From: Acidobacteriota bacterium
Lineage (GTDB): Bacteria > Acidobacteriota > Vicinamibacteria > Vicinamibacterales > UBA8438
DNA: 64,000 nt
Assembly: GCA_011523845.1 (NCBI GenBank)
Contig: WTFV01000262.1
Span: 1-64,000, forward strand
Direction of reading: 5' to 3'
The number at the start of each line of letters is the position of its first letter. The stretch's first letter is position 1. Shown piece by piece: positions 8,199-16,988 of this stretch. The notes beneath the pieces were generated by a model. It was not told the origin of the DNA. It did not search any database and saw only the letters and a program-made list of their open reading frames with translations. The translations under genes and the position numbers were made by a program.

Positions 8199-9191
8199 AT
8201 GCACTTCCTGGTCACCGGCGGGGCGGGCTTCATCGGCTCCCACCTGTGCGAGCGGCTGCTGGCCGGCGGGCACGCGGTGCACGTCATCGACGACCTGTCG
8301 ACCGGGAGCCTCGCCAACGTCGAGCCGCTGCAGTCGCGGGCCGGCTTCTCCCTCACCGTCGACACCATCTTCAACGAGCCGGTGCTGGCGGCGGGGATGG
8401 ACCGCTGCGACGCGGTCTTCCATCTCGCCGCGGCGGTCGGGGTGCGGCTGATCGTCGAGTCGCCGGTCCATACCATCGAGACCAACGTCCACGGCACGGA
8501 GCTGGTGCTGCGGCACGCCAGCCGCCGGCGCACGCCGGTGGTCCTGGCCTCGACGTCGGAGGTGTACGGCAAGGGCACGGTCGTCCCCTTCGCCGAGACC
8601 TCGGCCCTGGTGTTCGGCGCGCCGCAGCAGCACCGCTGGGCGTACGCCTGCAGCAAGGCGCTCGACGAGTTCCTGGGCCTCGCCTACTGGCGGGAGCGGC
8701 AGCTTCCGGTGACCATCGTCCGCCTGTTCAACACCGTGGGACCGCGCCAGACCGGGCGCTACGGCATGGTCGTGCCCACGCTGGTCCGGCAGGCGCTGGC
8801 CGGCGAACCGCTGACGGTGTTCGGCGACGGGTCGCAGACGCGCAGCTTCGCCGACGTGGCCGACGTCGTGCAGGCCCTGGTCGGGCTGGCGGCCGAGCCG
8901 CGCGCGGCGGGCGACGTGTTCAACGTCGGCAATCCGGAGGAGGTCTCCATCCTCTCGCTGGCGCGGCGGGTGCTGGACGCCGCCGGCAGCCGCTCGCCCA
9001 TCGTCACCGTCCCCTACGAGCGCGCCTACGAGGCCGGCTTCGAGGACCTGCCGCGGCGGGTGCCCGACATCGCGAAGATCCGGGCGCTGACCGGCTGGAC
9101 GCCGACCGTGGGGCTGGACGACATCCTGGCCCGCGTCGTCGCGCACGAGCGGGCCGGCACGGCGCTGGCGGGCGCACCCCCGGACCGCTGA
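8199..9191 (+). CDS. NAD-dependent nucleotide-sugar epimerase/dehydratase (extended SDR)
   Basis: A 330-residue extended SDR with TGGAGFIGSHL at the N-terminus for NAD binding, the active-site stretch ASTSEVYGKG, and the Y-x3-K pair in WAYACSK. The wording STSEVYG is closer to UDP-glucuronate decarboxylases (UDP-xylose synthase) than to RmlB, which has STDEVYG. The family cannot be settled by eye: UDP-glucose 4-epimerase, UXS or another 4,6-modifying enzyme remain open. Substrate-domain signatures RLFNTVGPRQTGRYG and GDGSQTRSFADV are typical. The stop overlaps the start of the ligase gene (TGATG), so the two are coupled. Confidence 0.85.
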   Translation: MHFLVTGGAGFIGSHLCERLLAGGHAVHVIDDLSTGSLANVEPLQSRAGFSLTVDTIFNEPVLAAGMDRCDAVFHLAAAVGVRLIVESPVHTIETNVHGTELVLRHASRRRTPVVLASTSEVYGKGTVVPFAETSALVFGAPQQHRWAYACSKALDEFLGLAYWRERQLPVTIVRLFNTVGPRQTGRYGMVVPTLVRQALAGEPLTVFGDGSQTRSFADVADVVQALVGLAAEPRAAGDVFNVGNPEEVSILSLARRVLDAAGSRSPIVTVPYERAYEAGFEDLPRRVPDIAKIRALTGWTPTVGLDDILARVVAHERAGTALAGAPPDR

Positions 9192-11254
9192 TGCGTACTC
9201 GCGGCGCCGTGGCCTTCCCGGCGGCGCGGGCGGCAACGGCGCTGGCAACGGCGCTGGCCGCGGCGGGGCGGGCGGCGCCGGCCCTCGCCGCCGCGGTCGC
9301 GGCCGGCCTGGCCCTGCTGTCCGCCGCCGATCCGGGACGGGTGCCGGCGCCGGCGCTGGCGGCCCTGGTCCTGCTGCCGGCCCTCTCCGCCTGGCGCCCC
9401 GCCGCCGGACTCGTCGCCGTCGCCGCGCTGGTCCCGGTCGCGGGGTGGCTGAGCCGGTTCGGCGTGCCGTTGCGCCTGGCCGAAGCCCTCGTGCTGGCGG
9501 TGCTCGCCGGCGCGCTGGCGCGGCTGGCGCTCGACGGGGGCCGGCGCGCCGGCCCGGCCGCCCTGGCGCCGGGGCCGGGACCGGCCGCCGTCCTGCTCGC
9601 GGCCGCCGCGGCGGCCGCGGTCGCCGTCGAGCTGGCGGTGGCGCAAGCCGGCGTCCGCGACTTCCGGACGCTCGAGTGGCTCGGCGCGCTCCGGGGCGAC
9701 TACCTGTTCCGCGGCTGGGCGGGGGTCACGGGACTGGTCGACGCGGCGCGGCTGATCGAAGGCGCGGCGCTGCTGCTGGTCGTCCTGGCCTGGAGCCGGC
9801 GCGACGCCGGCCTCCCGCGGCGGCTCGCCGCCGCCACCCTCGCCGGGGCGGCCGGGGCGGCGGCGGTCAACCTGTACGTGCTGCTGGAGGACCTGCTCGC
9901 CGCGGAGTCGGCGGCGACCCTGGCCGGGTATCTCCGCGGCAGCCACCGGCTGGCCGGACACGTGCGCGACGTCAACGCCACCGGCTCCTACTTCCTCCTG
10001 GCCGGGCTGGCCGGCCTCGGGCTGATCGCCGGCCGCCGCGGGGCGCGGCCCGCGGCCCTGCCCGCCCCGGCCGCGGCCGCCGTCCTGGCCGCCGGCGCCG
10101 CGTGCTGGTTGTCCGGGTCGCGGTCGGCGCTGGCCGCGGCCGCGCTCGTCGGCCTCGCGGGCGGGGCGTGGTGGGCGTGGACGCGGCGGCCGCGGGGCCG
10201 GCTCGGGCTGGCCGCGGCCGGTGCGCTGGCGGCCGCGCTGCTGGCCCTGCCCCTGGCCGTCGCCGCGGCCTACCCCGGCCGCGGCGACGGCGCGGCGGCG
10301 GACAGCCTGCGTCACCGGATCGAGTTCACGACCCGCAGCCTGCGCATGTGGCGCACCGAGCCGCTGTTCGGGGTGGGCGCCGGACGGTACCTCCTGCTCT
10401 CCGAGCAGTTCGCGGGGGACGGCGCGGCGCCCCGGTTCCGGCGCGAGAACGCGCACAACAACTTCCTGCAGATCGCGGCCGAGCTGGGCGCGGCCGGCAT
10501 TGCCGCCTTCCTGGCCCTGCTGGCCGCCTGCGCGGGCCGCGCGTGGCGGGCGCTGCGAGCCCGCGACGGCCCGGACCCGCTGCTCGCCGGCGCGGGGGCG
10601 GGAGCCGCGGCCTACCTGCTCACCTGCCTCACCGGGCACCCGCTGCTGACCGGCGAGACCGCCTATCCGTTCTGGATCGTGCTCGGCGTGGCGGCGGCGC
10701 GCGCCGAGCGGCTGCTGCCGGCGCCCGGCTCCGGCGCGCGCCGCGCGGCCGCGACGGGCTGGGCGGCGGGCCTCCTGCTGCTGGCCTCGGTGCCCTTCCG
10801 GACGGACGCGGCGGTCCAGGGGCTGACCGCCGGCCAGCCGCGCTCGGTCGTCGACGACCTGCGCGGCGGCACCTTCGGCCCGGAGACGGGACCGCGCGGC
10901 CGCTGCTTCCGCTGGAGCGGTCCGTACGCCACGTTCCTGGCGCCGGGCGACGCGCGGGCGGTGCGGGTCCCGTTGCGGGCGCCCCACGCGCGACTCGACC
11001 GCCCGGTGACCGTGGAAATCGCGCTCGGCGGCCGGCCGGCGAGGCGCATCCCGCTGCTGGACGGGCGCTGGACCACGGTGCCGCTGCCGCTCGCCCCGGA
11101 CCCGCCCGGCGGCGTGCACCGCGTGGACCTGACCGTGGATCCGCCCTGGACCCCGCGCGAACGGCGCAACGGCGACGGCCGGACGCTGGGGGTGCAGGTG
11201 GGCGCGCTGGCGCTCGACGGCGGGGACGCGCCCGGCGGCGCCGGCGGCTGCTGA
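9191..11254 (+). CDS. O-antigen ligase / Wzy-type polymerase with C-terminal periplasmic domain
   Basis: A 687-residue polytopic inner-membrane protein with about 12 hydrophobic segments. The Wzy_C/WaaL signature region is present: GSYFLLAGL, WLSGSRSALAAAAL and, after a large periplasmic loop, ENAHNNFLQIAAELG. These proteins move a lipid-linked glycan to an acceptor or polymerise repeats. The family is normally about 400-500 residues; here a soluble domain of about 150 residues follows the last helix (from about residue 545), rich in beta strands. The last codons are part of a 32-bp direct repeat continuing past the stop. Confidence 0.85.
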   Translation: MRTRGAVAFPAARAATALATALAAAGRAAPALAAAVAAGLALLSAADPGRVPAPALAALVLLPALSAWRPAAGLVAVAALVPVAGWLSRFGVPLRLAEALVLAVLAGALARLALDGGRRAGPAALAPGPGPAAVLLAAAAAAAVAVELAVAQAGVRDFRTLEWLGALRGDYLFRGWAGVTGLVDAARLIEGAALLLVVLAWSRRDAGLPRRLAAATLAGAAGAAAVNLYVLLEDLLAAESAATLAGYLRGSHRLAGHVRDVNATGSYFLLAGLAGLGLIAGRRGARPAALPAPAAAAVLAAGAACWLSGSRSALAAAALVGLAGGAWWAWTRRPRGRLGLAAAGALAAALLALPLAVAAAYPGRGDGAAADSLRHRIEFTTRSLRMWRTEPLFGVGAGRYLLLSEQFAGDGAAPRFRRENAHNNFLQIAAELGAAGIAAFLALLAACAGRAWRALRARDGPDPLLAGAGAGAAAYLLTCLTGHPLLTGETAYPFWIVLGVAAARAERLLPAPGSGARRAAATGWAAGLLLLASVPFRTDAAVQGLTAGQPRSVVDDLRGGTFGPETGPRGRCFRWSGPYATFLAPGDARAVRVPLRAPHARLDRPVTVEIALGGRPARRIPLLDGRWTTVPLPLAPDPPGGVHRVDLTVDPPWTPRERRNGDGRTLGVQVGALALDGGDAPGGAGGC

Positions 11255-11342
11255 CCGGAGGCGCGCGACTCAGCGATGCCGAGGCCGCGTTCCGTCAGGT
11301 CCGTCTGCCGGCGCCGGCGGCTGCTGACCGGAGGCGCGCGAC
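11238..11342. repeat. 32-bp direct repeat copying the 3' end of the ligase gene
   Basis: Positions 11238-11269 and 11311-11342 are identical (beginning GCGCCGGCGGCTGCTGACCG), 73 bp apart. The first copy includes the ligase stop codon; the second is intergenic. Confidence 0.9.
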
Positions 11343-11371
11343 AGGCGACCTCACAGTGCCCCGTGCCGGCG

Positions 11372-11788
11372 TCAGGCGGCGTCCCGGTCGCGGCGCCCGG
11401 CGAGGAAGCCCTCGAGCGAACCTTCGAGCTTGGCCATCCGTTCGCGGTTCTCGCCCAGCTCGCGGTTGACCTGGTCGAACCGCTGGTTCATCTCCGCGTT
11501 CAGGTTGTCCAACCGCTTGTGCGTGTCGTCGAAGCGGCGGCTCATGTCGGTCTTCAGGTCGTCGAAGCGGTGGCTCACGTCGGTCTTCAGGTCGTCGAAG
11601 CCGTGGCTCAGGTCGTCGACACGCTTGTTGACGTCGGTCTTCAGGTCGTCGATGCTCTTCCTGACCTCGGTCTTCAGGTTGTCGACACGCTTGTTGACGT
11701 CTCGGCGCAGGCTGCGGATGTCGGACCGCAACCATCCGAACAGCCCGAGTATCAGCGCCGGCGTCAGCCATGGGATCAACTGTTCCAT
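11372..11788 (-). CDS. Membrane-anchored coiled-coil protein
   Basis: 138 residues: an N-terminal transmembrane helix (PWLTPALILGLFGWL), then about 100 residues of coiled coil made of degenerate 11-residue units (DLKTDVNKRVD, DLKTDVSHRFD, DLKTDMSRRFD), and a conserved end, AKLEGSLEGFLAGRRDRDAA. That end is nearly identical to the C-terminus of the protein at 61234-61542 (AKMEGSLEGFLAGRRDRDTA). The family is not one I can name; similar architectures are annotated as hemolysin XhlA-like or DUF1640. The gene is convergent with the ligase. Confidence 0.7.
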   Translation of the reverse strand: MEQLIPWLTPALILGLFGWLRSDIRSLRRDVNKRVDNLKTEVRKSIDDLKTDVNKRVDDLSHGFDDLKTDVSHRFDDLKTDMSRRFDDTHKRLDNLNAEMNQRFDQVNRELGENRERMAKLEGSLEGFLAGRRDRDAA

Positions 11789-11919
11789 CCGACTCGCCTT
11801 CCGATTCCGATGCTAGCACGGACGGCGTCGCGTCATTGCCCTGAACGCCAGCGACGGCGGCGACGGCTCTCGGCAGGGCTGGTAACATAGCGACGCCCGC
11901 GACGGCGGGCTGCGACCCG

Positions 11920-12339
11920 ATGAGCCTGGCGGATGCGCGGTGGATCGACCTCACCCACAGCGACGACGAGCGGGGCACGCTGACGGCCCTGGAGGGAGAG
12001 GCCATCCCCTTTCCGATCCGGCGCCTCTTCTACATGCACCGCGTCCCGTGGAAGCTGGAGCGCGGACACCACGCGCACCGCTACACCCGGCAGTGCCTGA
12101 TCCCGGTGGCGGGAGCCTTCGCCATCGATGCCTGGGACGCGACGACGGCGGCCACCTACGTCCTCGACGACCCCAACCGCGGCCTGTACCTGCCGGTCAT
12201 GACCTGGGTGCGCCTGTACGACTTCCGGCCGGAAACGGTGGCGCTGGTGCTGTGTGACACCGTCTACAATCCCGCCCACGTCGTCCGCGACCGGCGCGAG
12301 TACGAGCGGCTGATGCGGGAGGCTTCGCCGGCCACATGA
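11920..12339 (+). CDS. fdtA: FdtA/QdtA-like dTDP-4-keto-6-deoxyhexose 3,4-ketoisomerase
   Basis: A 139-residue single-domain cupin of the WxcM/FdtA family. These enzymes convert dTDP-4-keto-6-deoxy-glucose to the 3-keto isomer, the substrate for an aminotransferase. Recognisable are the opening DERGTLTALEG, the histidine pair region ERGHHAHRYTRQCLIPVAG (active-site His residues) and PRGLYLP-like NRGLYLPVMTWVRLYDF. Length matches the family. Which epimer it makes (FdtA or QdtA type) cannot be read by eye. The 3' end overlaps the next gene (ATGA), and an aminotransferase follows three genes on, as the pathway demands. Confidence 0.85.
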   Translation: MSLADARWIDLTHSDDERGTLTALEGEAIPFPIRRLFYMHRVPWKLERGHHAHRYTRQCLIPVAGAFAIDAWDATTAATYVLDDPNRGLYLPVMTWVRLYDFRPETVALVLCDTVYNPAHVVRDRREYERLMREASPAT

Positions 12340-13772
12340 ACGGGGCGCACCCTTCCCGAGCCGCCGCACGACCGGGGTTCCTCGCCTCGGCGCTGTCCGT
12401 GGCGGGCCGCTTCTCGGACGTGGACGCGGCCCGCCGCTGGCTGCACGAGCGGCGCGGGGCGCAGCGCTGCCGCGTCGAGCGCATCCCCTTCGCGAGCCTG
12501 CGCGGGTGGGGCTTCGAGCCGGGCTCGGGCGACCTGGCGCACGAGTCGGGACGTTTCTTCCGGGTGCAGGGCGTCCGCGTGCAGTGCGACTTCCCCGCCC
12601 CGTTGCGCTTCGAGCAGCCCATCGTCGACCAGCCCGAGGTGGGCGTGCTCGGCATCCTGGCCAGGCGCTACGACGGCGTCATGCACTTCCTGCTGCAGGC
12701 CAAGATGGAGCCGGGCAACATCAATCTCGTCCAGTTGTCGCCGACGGTCCAGGCCACGCGCAGCAACTACACGCGGGTGCACGGCGGCGCGCGCCCGCGC
12801 TACCTCGACTACTTCCGCCCCGGCAGCGGCTGCCGCGTGCTGGTGGACCAGTTGCAGTCCGAGCAGGGCCTCTTCTTCCTGCGCAAGCGCAACCGCAACA
12901 TCATCGTGGAGACCGACGAGGAGGTCCCGCTGCACGACGATTTCCACTGGCTGACGCTGGGGCAGATCAAGAAGCTGATGCAGGACCCGCACGCCGTGAA
13001 CATGGACACCCGGACCGTGATTGCGGCCGTCCCGCTGGCCCCCGGCGACGGCGGGGCGCTGGCGCCGGACAGCCCGCCCCACCCGCCGCCGGGCACGTTC
13101 GGCGAGGCGCTGATCCGCTCGACCCGGGCGGCCTCCGCGGGCTGCCAGCCGATCGAGGCGGTGATCAGTTGGTTGACCGAGATCCGGGCGCGGGCCGCGA
13201 TCGACTGCCGGCCGTGCGCGCTGGGGGCGGTGCGGGGATGGGACCGCGACGCGCACGAGCTGCGCCGCCGCGACGGGCGGTACTTCACGGTCTTCGGGGT
13301 GGCGGTCGAGTCGGACGCCCGCGAGGTGCCGGGATGGACGCAGCCGATGGTGCAGCCGGTGGAGACCGGCGTCGCCGCCTTCGTCACCCGGCGCATCGGC
13401 GGGCTGCTGCACTTCCTGGTGCAGGCGCGCATGGAGCCGGGCCTGTGGAACCTGATCGAGCTCGGCCCCACGGTGCAGTGGCTCCCGGGCGCGCCCACCG
13501 ACGAGGAAGATGCGCCGTTCATGCTGCGGGAGGTCCTGGACGGGTCGGCGGGCGTCGTGCGCCATCGCTCCACGCAGTGCGAGGAGGGTGGCCGCTTCTA
13601 CCGCTACACGACCCGCAACCTGGTCATCGAGCTCGACGAGGGCGACGACCGCCCGGTGACGCCGAACCACGCGTGGGTGACGCTGGGTCAGCTCAACACG
13701 CTGATCCGCTACGGCAACCATCTGAACATCGAGGCGCGCAGCGTGCTGGCGTGCCTCGACGTGCAGGAGTAG
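12336..13772 (+). CDS. NDP-hexose 2,3-dehydratase (EvaA/TylX3 family)
   Basis: A 478-residue protein composed of two tandem copies of the NDP-hexose 2,3-dehydratase domain (about 20-220 and 250-470). Each half carries a matching block: QPIVDQPEVGVLGILARR with MHFLLQAKMEPGN in the first, QPMVQPVETGVAAFVTRR with LHFLVQARMEPGLWN in the second. In antibiotic sugar pathways this enzyme removes the C2 hydroxyl of dTDP-4-keto-6-deoxy-glucose, the committed step to 2,6-dideoxy sugars. Full length, no broken motif. It is coupled to the upstream FdtA gene and followed 7 bp later by the ketoreductase it needs. Confidence 0.92.
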   Translation: MNGAHPSRAAARPGFLASALSVAGRFSDVDAARRWLHERRGAQRCRVERIPFASLRGWGFEPGSGDLAHESGRFFRVQGVRVQCDFPAPLRFEQPIVDQPEVGVLGILARRYDGVMHFLLQAKMEPGNINLVQLSPTVQATRSNYTRVHGGARPRYLDYFRPGSGCRVLVDQLQSEQGLFFLRKRNRNIIVETDEEVPLHDDFHWLTLGQIKKLMQDPHAVNMDTRTVIAAVPLAPGDGGALAPDSPPHPPPGTFGEALIRSTRAASAGCQPIEAVISWLTEIRARAAIDCRPCALGAVRGWDRDAHELRRRDGRYFTVFGVAVESDAREVPGWTQPMVQPVETGVAAFVTRRIGGLLHFLVQARMEPGLWNLIELGPTVQWLPGAPTDEEDAPFMLREVLDGSAGVVRHRSTQCEEGGRFYRYTTRNLVIELDEGDDRPVTPNHAWVTLGQLNTLIRYGNHLNIEARSVLACLDVQE

Positions 13773-13779
13773 CCGCGCC

Positions 13780-14754
13780 GTGCACCTCCTGATCCTGGGC
13801 TGCTCGAGCATCGTTCGGCGGCGGGTGCTGCCGGCCGCGGCCGCCGTCCCGGCCATCGGCCGCGTCTCGGTCGCCTCGCGCAGCCGCGGCGCCGGCGTTG
13901 CGGACTCCTTCGCCGGGACCGACGGCCCGCCGCTCGGGTGGTTCCGGGACTACGACGAGGCGCTCGCCTCGTCGGGCGCCGACCTGGTGTACGTGTCCGG
14001 GGTCAACGCGGCCCATGCCCAGTGGGTGCTGCGCGCGCTGGAGCACGGGCGCCACGTCGTCGTGGACAAGCCGGCGTTCCCGGACCTGGAGACCGCCGAG
14101 ACCGCCGTGCGCCTGGCGCGGGCGCGCGGCGTCGGCCTCGCCGAGGCGACGGTGTTCACCTGGCATCCGCAGGCGGCGGCCCTCAAGGCCCTGACGGACG
14201 AGGCCGAGGCGGGCGCGACGCGCGCCACCGCGACGTTCTCCTTCCCCCCGCTGCCGGCCGGCGACTTCCGGTACCGCGCCGCGTGCGGGGGCGGCAGCCT
14301 GTACGACCTGGGGCCCTACGCCGCGGCGACCAACCGCCTGCTGTTCGGGACCGCGCCGGCCGCGGTGCACTGCGCGGTGCTGACGCGGGCGCGCGGCGTC
14401 GACACCTCGTTCAGCGTGCTGCTGACCCACGCGCACGGCGGATCGCTGGCCGGCCACTTCGGCTTCGTCACCGCCTACCGGAACCGCCTGTCGGTGCTGA
14501 CGCGCTCGCGGGCGATGGACGCCGACCGGGTGTTCACGACGCCGCCGGACCTGGCGTGCGCGCTGCGCGTGCGCGAGGATCGCACCGACCGCGAGGTGCC
14601 GATCCCGGCCGCCGACGCCTTCGCACGCTTCCTGGCGTCGTTCGCCGCGGCGGCGGCCGGCGGCGGATTCGAGCCGTTCGAGCGCGCGCTGCTGGAAGAC
14701 GCGGCGCTGGTCGCCCGCCTCCGCCGGGCGGCGGGCCTGGAGAAGGGGACGTGA
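13780..14754 (+). CDS. Gfo/Idh/MocA-family NDP-sugar 3-ketoreductase
   Basis: A 324-residue NAD(P)-dependent oxidoreductase. The Rossmann start LLILGCSSIVRRRVLP replaces the usual G-x-G-x-x-A, as in KijD10-like sugar ketoreductases. The catalytic lysine motif appears as VVVDKPAFP, and GGGSLYDLGPY is the standard second signature. In 2,6-dideoxysugar pathways an enzyme of this family reduces the 3-keto product of the 2,3-dehydratase, and the direct gene order supports that role. The start codon is GTG; the stop overlaps the GTG of the aminotransferase. Confidence 0.8.
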   Translation: MHLLILGCSSIVRRRVLPAAAAVPAIGRVSVASRSRGAGVADSFAGTDGPPLGWFRDYDEALASSGADLVYVSGVNAAHAQWVLRALEHGRHVVVDKPAFPDLETAETAVRLARARGVGLAEATVFTWHPQAAALKALTDEAEAGATRATATFSFPPLPAGDFRYRAACGGGSLYDLGPYAAATNRLLFGTAPAAVHCAVLTRARGVDTSFSVLLTHAHGGSLAGHFGFVTAYRNRLSVLTRSRAMDADRVFTTPPDLACALRVREDRTDREVPIPAADAFARFLASFAAAAAGGGFEPFERALLEDAALVARLRRAAGLEKGT

Positions 14755-15917
14755 CCACAGCGACCGGGAGACGGGAGCCGGCAGCCGGACGGGCGGGGAC
14801 GCTGCGCGTGTGGGACTACCGCGCGGAGTACGAGGCGGAGCGCGGGGACATCCTCGCCGCGGTCGACCAGGTGGCGCGCTCCGGCCGGCTCATCCTCGGC
14901 GAGAGCGTCAGGGGCCTCGAGCGCGAGCTGGCCGCCTGGTGCGGGGCCGGCCACGGCGTCGGCGTGGGCAGCGGCACCGACGCGCTGGTGCTGGCCCTGC
15001 GCGGTCTCGGCATCCGGCCCGGCGACGAGGTGATCACGACCTCGAACACCGCGATTCCGACCGTCTCGGCCATCGTCACCGCCGGCGGCGTGCCCCGCTT
15101 CGTCGACATCGAGCGGGGGACGTACCTGATGGACACGTCGCAGCTCGCCGCGGCGGTCACCGATCGCACCCGCTGCATCGTCCCGGTACACCTGTTCGGG
15201 CAGTGCGTGGACATGGACCGCGTGCAGGCGGTGGCCGGCGGGCGCGGGATCGCGGTGCTGGAGGACTGCGCGCAGAGCGCCGGGGCCGAGCAGGCGGGAC
15301 GCCGCGCGGGGGCGCTGTCGGCCGCCGCCGCCTTCTCGTTCTACCCCACCAAGGTCCTCGGCGCGTACGGCGACGGCGGCATGGTGGTCACTTCCGACGA
15401 GGCGCTGGCCGCCCGCGTGCGGCGGCTGCGGATGTACGGCACCGACGGGCGCTACTACGCCGAGGAGCACGGCTACAACTCGCGCCTCGACGAGCTGCAC
15501 GCCGAGATCCTCCGCCGCAAGCTGCGGCGGCTGGCAGGCTACGTCGACCGCCGGCGCGCCCTGGCGCGACGCTACGACGAGGCGCTGCGCGACTCTGGCC
15601 TGGCGCTGCCGCGCACGGCGCCCGGGAACCGGCACGTGTACTACCTGTACGTCGTGCGGCATCCGGCGCGCGACGCCATCATCCGCGAGCTGGCCGCCCG
15701 CGACATCGTGGTCAACGTCAGCTATCCGTGGCCCGTCCACACCATGCGGGCCTACGCGCACCTCGGCTACCGGACCGGCTCGCTGCCCGAGACCGAACGG
15801 GCCGCGAACGAGATCTTCTCGCTTCCGATGTATCCCTCGCTGCGGGACGCGGAGCAGGATCGGGTCTGCTCGGCGCTGCTGGAGATCGTTCGGAAGCTGG
15901 AGACCCCGGGCGCCTGA
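14751..15917 (+). CDS. DegT/DnrJ/EryC1 family sugar aminotransferase
   Basis: A 388-residue PLP enzyme that aminates a keto-sugar nucleotide using glutamate. Seen: GVGVGSGTDALVLALRG (PLP phosphate site), EDCAQSAGA (Asp contacting the pyridine), and FYPTKVLGAYGDGGM with the Schiff-base lysine. The C-terminal block VSYPWPVHTMRAY resembles the FdtB/QdtB/DesV group acting at C3. GTG start at 14751, within GTGA overlapping the previous stop, preceded by AGAAGGGG. Together with the FdtA-like isomerase it would make a 3-amino-3,6-dideoxyhexose. Confidence 0.92.
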   Translation: MTTATGRREPAAGRAGTLRVWDYRAEYEAERGDILAAVDQVARSGRLILGESVRGLERELAAWCGAGHGVGVGSGTDALVLALRGLGIRPGDEVITTSNTAIPTVSAIVTAGGVPRFVDIERGTYLMDTSQLAAAVTDRTRCIVPVHLFGQCVDMDRVQAVAGGRGIAVLEDCAQSAGAEQAGRRAGALSAAAAFSFYPTKVLGAYGDGGMVVTSDEALAARVRRLRMYGTDGRYYAEEHGYNSRLDELHAEILRRKLRRLAGYVDRRRALARRYDEALRDSGLALPRTAPGNRHVYYLYVVRHPARDAIIRELAARDIVVNVSYPWPVHTMRAYAHLGYRTGSLPETERAANEIFSLPMYPSLRDAEQDRVCSALLEIVRKLETPGA

Positions 15918-15932
15918 CGCGCGCCGGCAGCC

Positions 15933-16988
15933 ATGGCTTCCGCCCGACGGATCGTCGTCTGCGCCACCCAGGTGCCGTTCATCGACGGCGGCGCCGAGGC
16001 GCACACGCGCGGCCTCGTCGAGCACCTCCGGCGGCGGGGCCACGACGCCGAGCTGGTGACGCTGCCCTTCAAGTGGTATCCGCCCCGCGAGATCCTGGCC
16101 CACGCGGCGGCGTGGCGCCTGATCGACCTGAGCGAGAGCGGCGGCGAGCCCATCGATCTCGTGATAGCCTCGCGATTTCCGAGCTACTTCGTGCGCCATC
16201 CCCGCAAGGTGACGTGGCTCATCCACCAGTACCGCCCGGCCTACGACCTGTGCGGCACCGACTTCAGCGAGTTCACCCACGACGACCGGGACGTCGGCCT
16301 GCGCGAGACGCTGATGCGCCTCGACCGCGAGATGCTCCGGGAGTGCCGGCGGGTCTTCGCGAACTCCCGCAACGTCGCCGCCCGTCTCGAGCGGTTCAAC
16401 GGCCTGACGGCGCCGCCTCTCTACCATCCCCCGCCGCTGGCCCACCGGCTCGCGGCCGGTCCGTACGGGGACTACGTGCTGTCGGTCGGGCGGCTCGTGC
16501 CGATCAAGCGCGTGGACCTGCTGGTGCGCGCCATGCGCGCGGTGGGCGCCCCGGTCCGGCTGGTCGTCGCGGGCGAAGGAACCGAGCGGGCCGCGCTCGA
16601 GCGCCTGGCCGCCGCGCTCGGCGTGGCGGACCGGGTGGAGTTCCGGGGACACGTCGACGACGAGGCGCTGGCCGCCCTCTACGGCGGGGCGCTCGCGGTG
16701 GCCTATCCGCCCTACGACGAAGACTACGGCTACGTGACGATCGAGGCGTTCCTGGCGTCGCGGCCGGTCGTTACCGCCCTCGATTCCGGCGGGACACTGG
16801 AGTTCGTCGAGGACGGCGTCACCGGGCTGGCGTGCGACCCGCGGCCGGAAGCCTTCGGCGCCGCCATCGACAGCCTGGCCGCCGACCGCGCGCGCGCGGC
16901 CGCGCTCGGCGAAGCGGGACGCGAACGGGTGCGCGGCATCGAGTGGGACCACGTCATCGACACCCTGCTGGGGGCGGCAGGCGCCTGA
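15933..16988 (+). CDS. Glycosyltransferase family 4
   Basis: 351 residues. GT-B fold with a family 4 donor domain: SVGRLVPIKRVDLLVRAM, then VVAGEGTERAALE and the donor-binding EDYGYVTIEAFLASRPVV. The N-terminus has FIDGGAEAHTRGLVEHLRRRGH, typical of enzymes acting on lipid-linked acceptors. Stop and next start overlap as TGATG. It sits directly after the deoxy/amino-sugar genes and is the best candidate in the window to transfer that sugar, though this is positional inference. Confidence 0.88.
   Translation: MASARRIVVCATQVPFIDGGAEAHTRGLVEHLRRRGHDAELVTLPFKWYPPREILAHAAAWRLIDLSESGGEPIDLVIASRFPSYFVRHPRKVTWLIHQYRPAYDLCGTDFSEFTHDDRDVGLRETLMRLDREMLRECRRVFANSRNVAARLERFNGLTAPPLYHPPPLAHRLAAGPYGDYVLSVGRLVPIKRVDLLVRAMRAVGAPVRLVVAGEGTERAALERLAAALGVADRVEFRGHVDDEALAALYGGALAVAYPPYDEDYGYVTIEAFLASRPVVTALDSGGTLEFVEDGVTGLACDPRPEAFGAAIDSLAADRARAAALGEAGRERVRGIEWDHVIDTLLGAAGA

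Noticed and set aside
14475..16952. Long - strand open frame opposite the aminotransferase and GT4 genes
   Set aside because: Low-complexity His/Arg/Gly composition; the + strand carries complete motif sets of known families.
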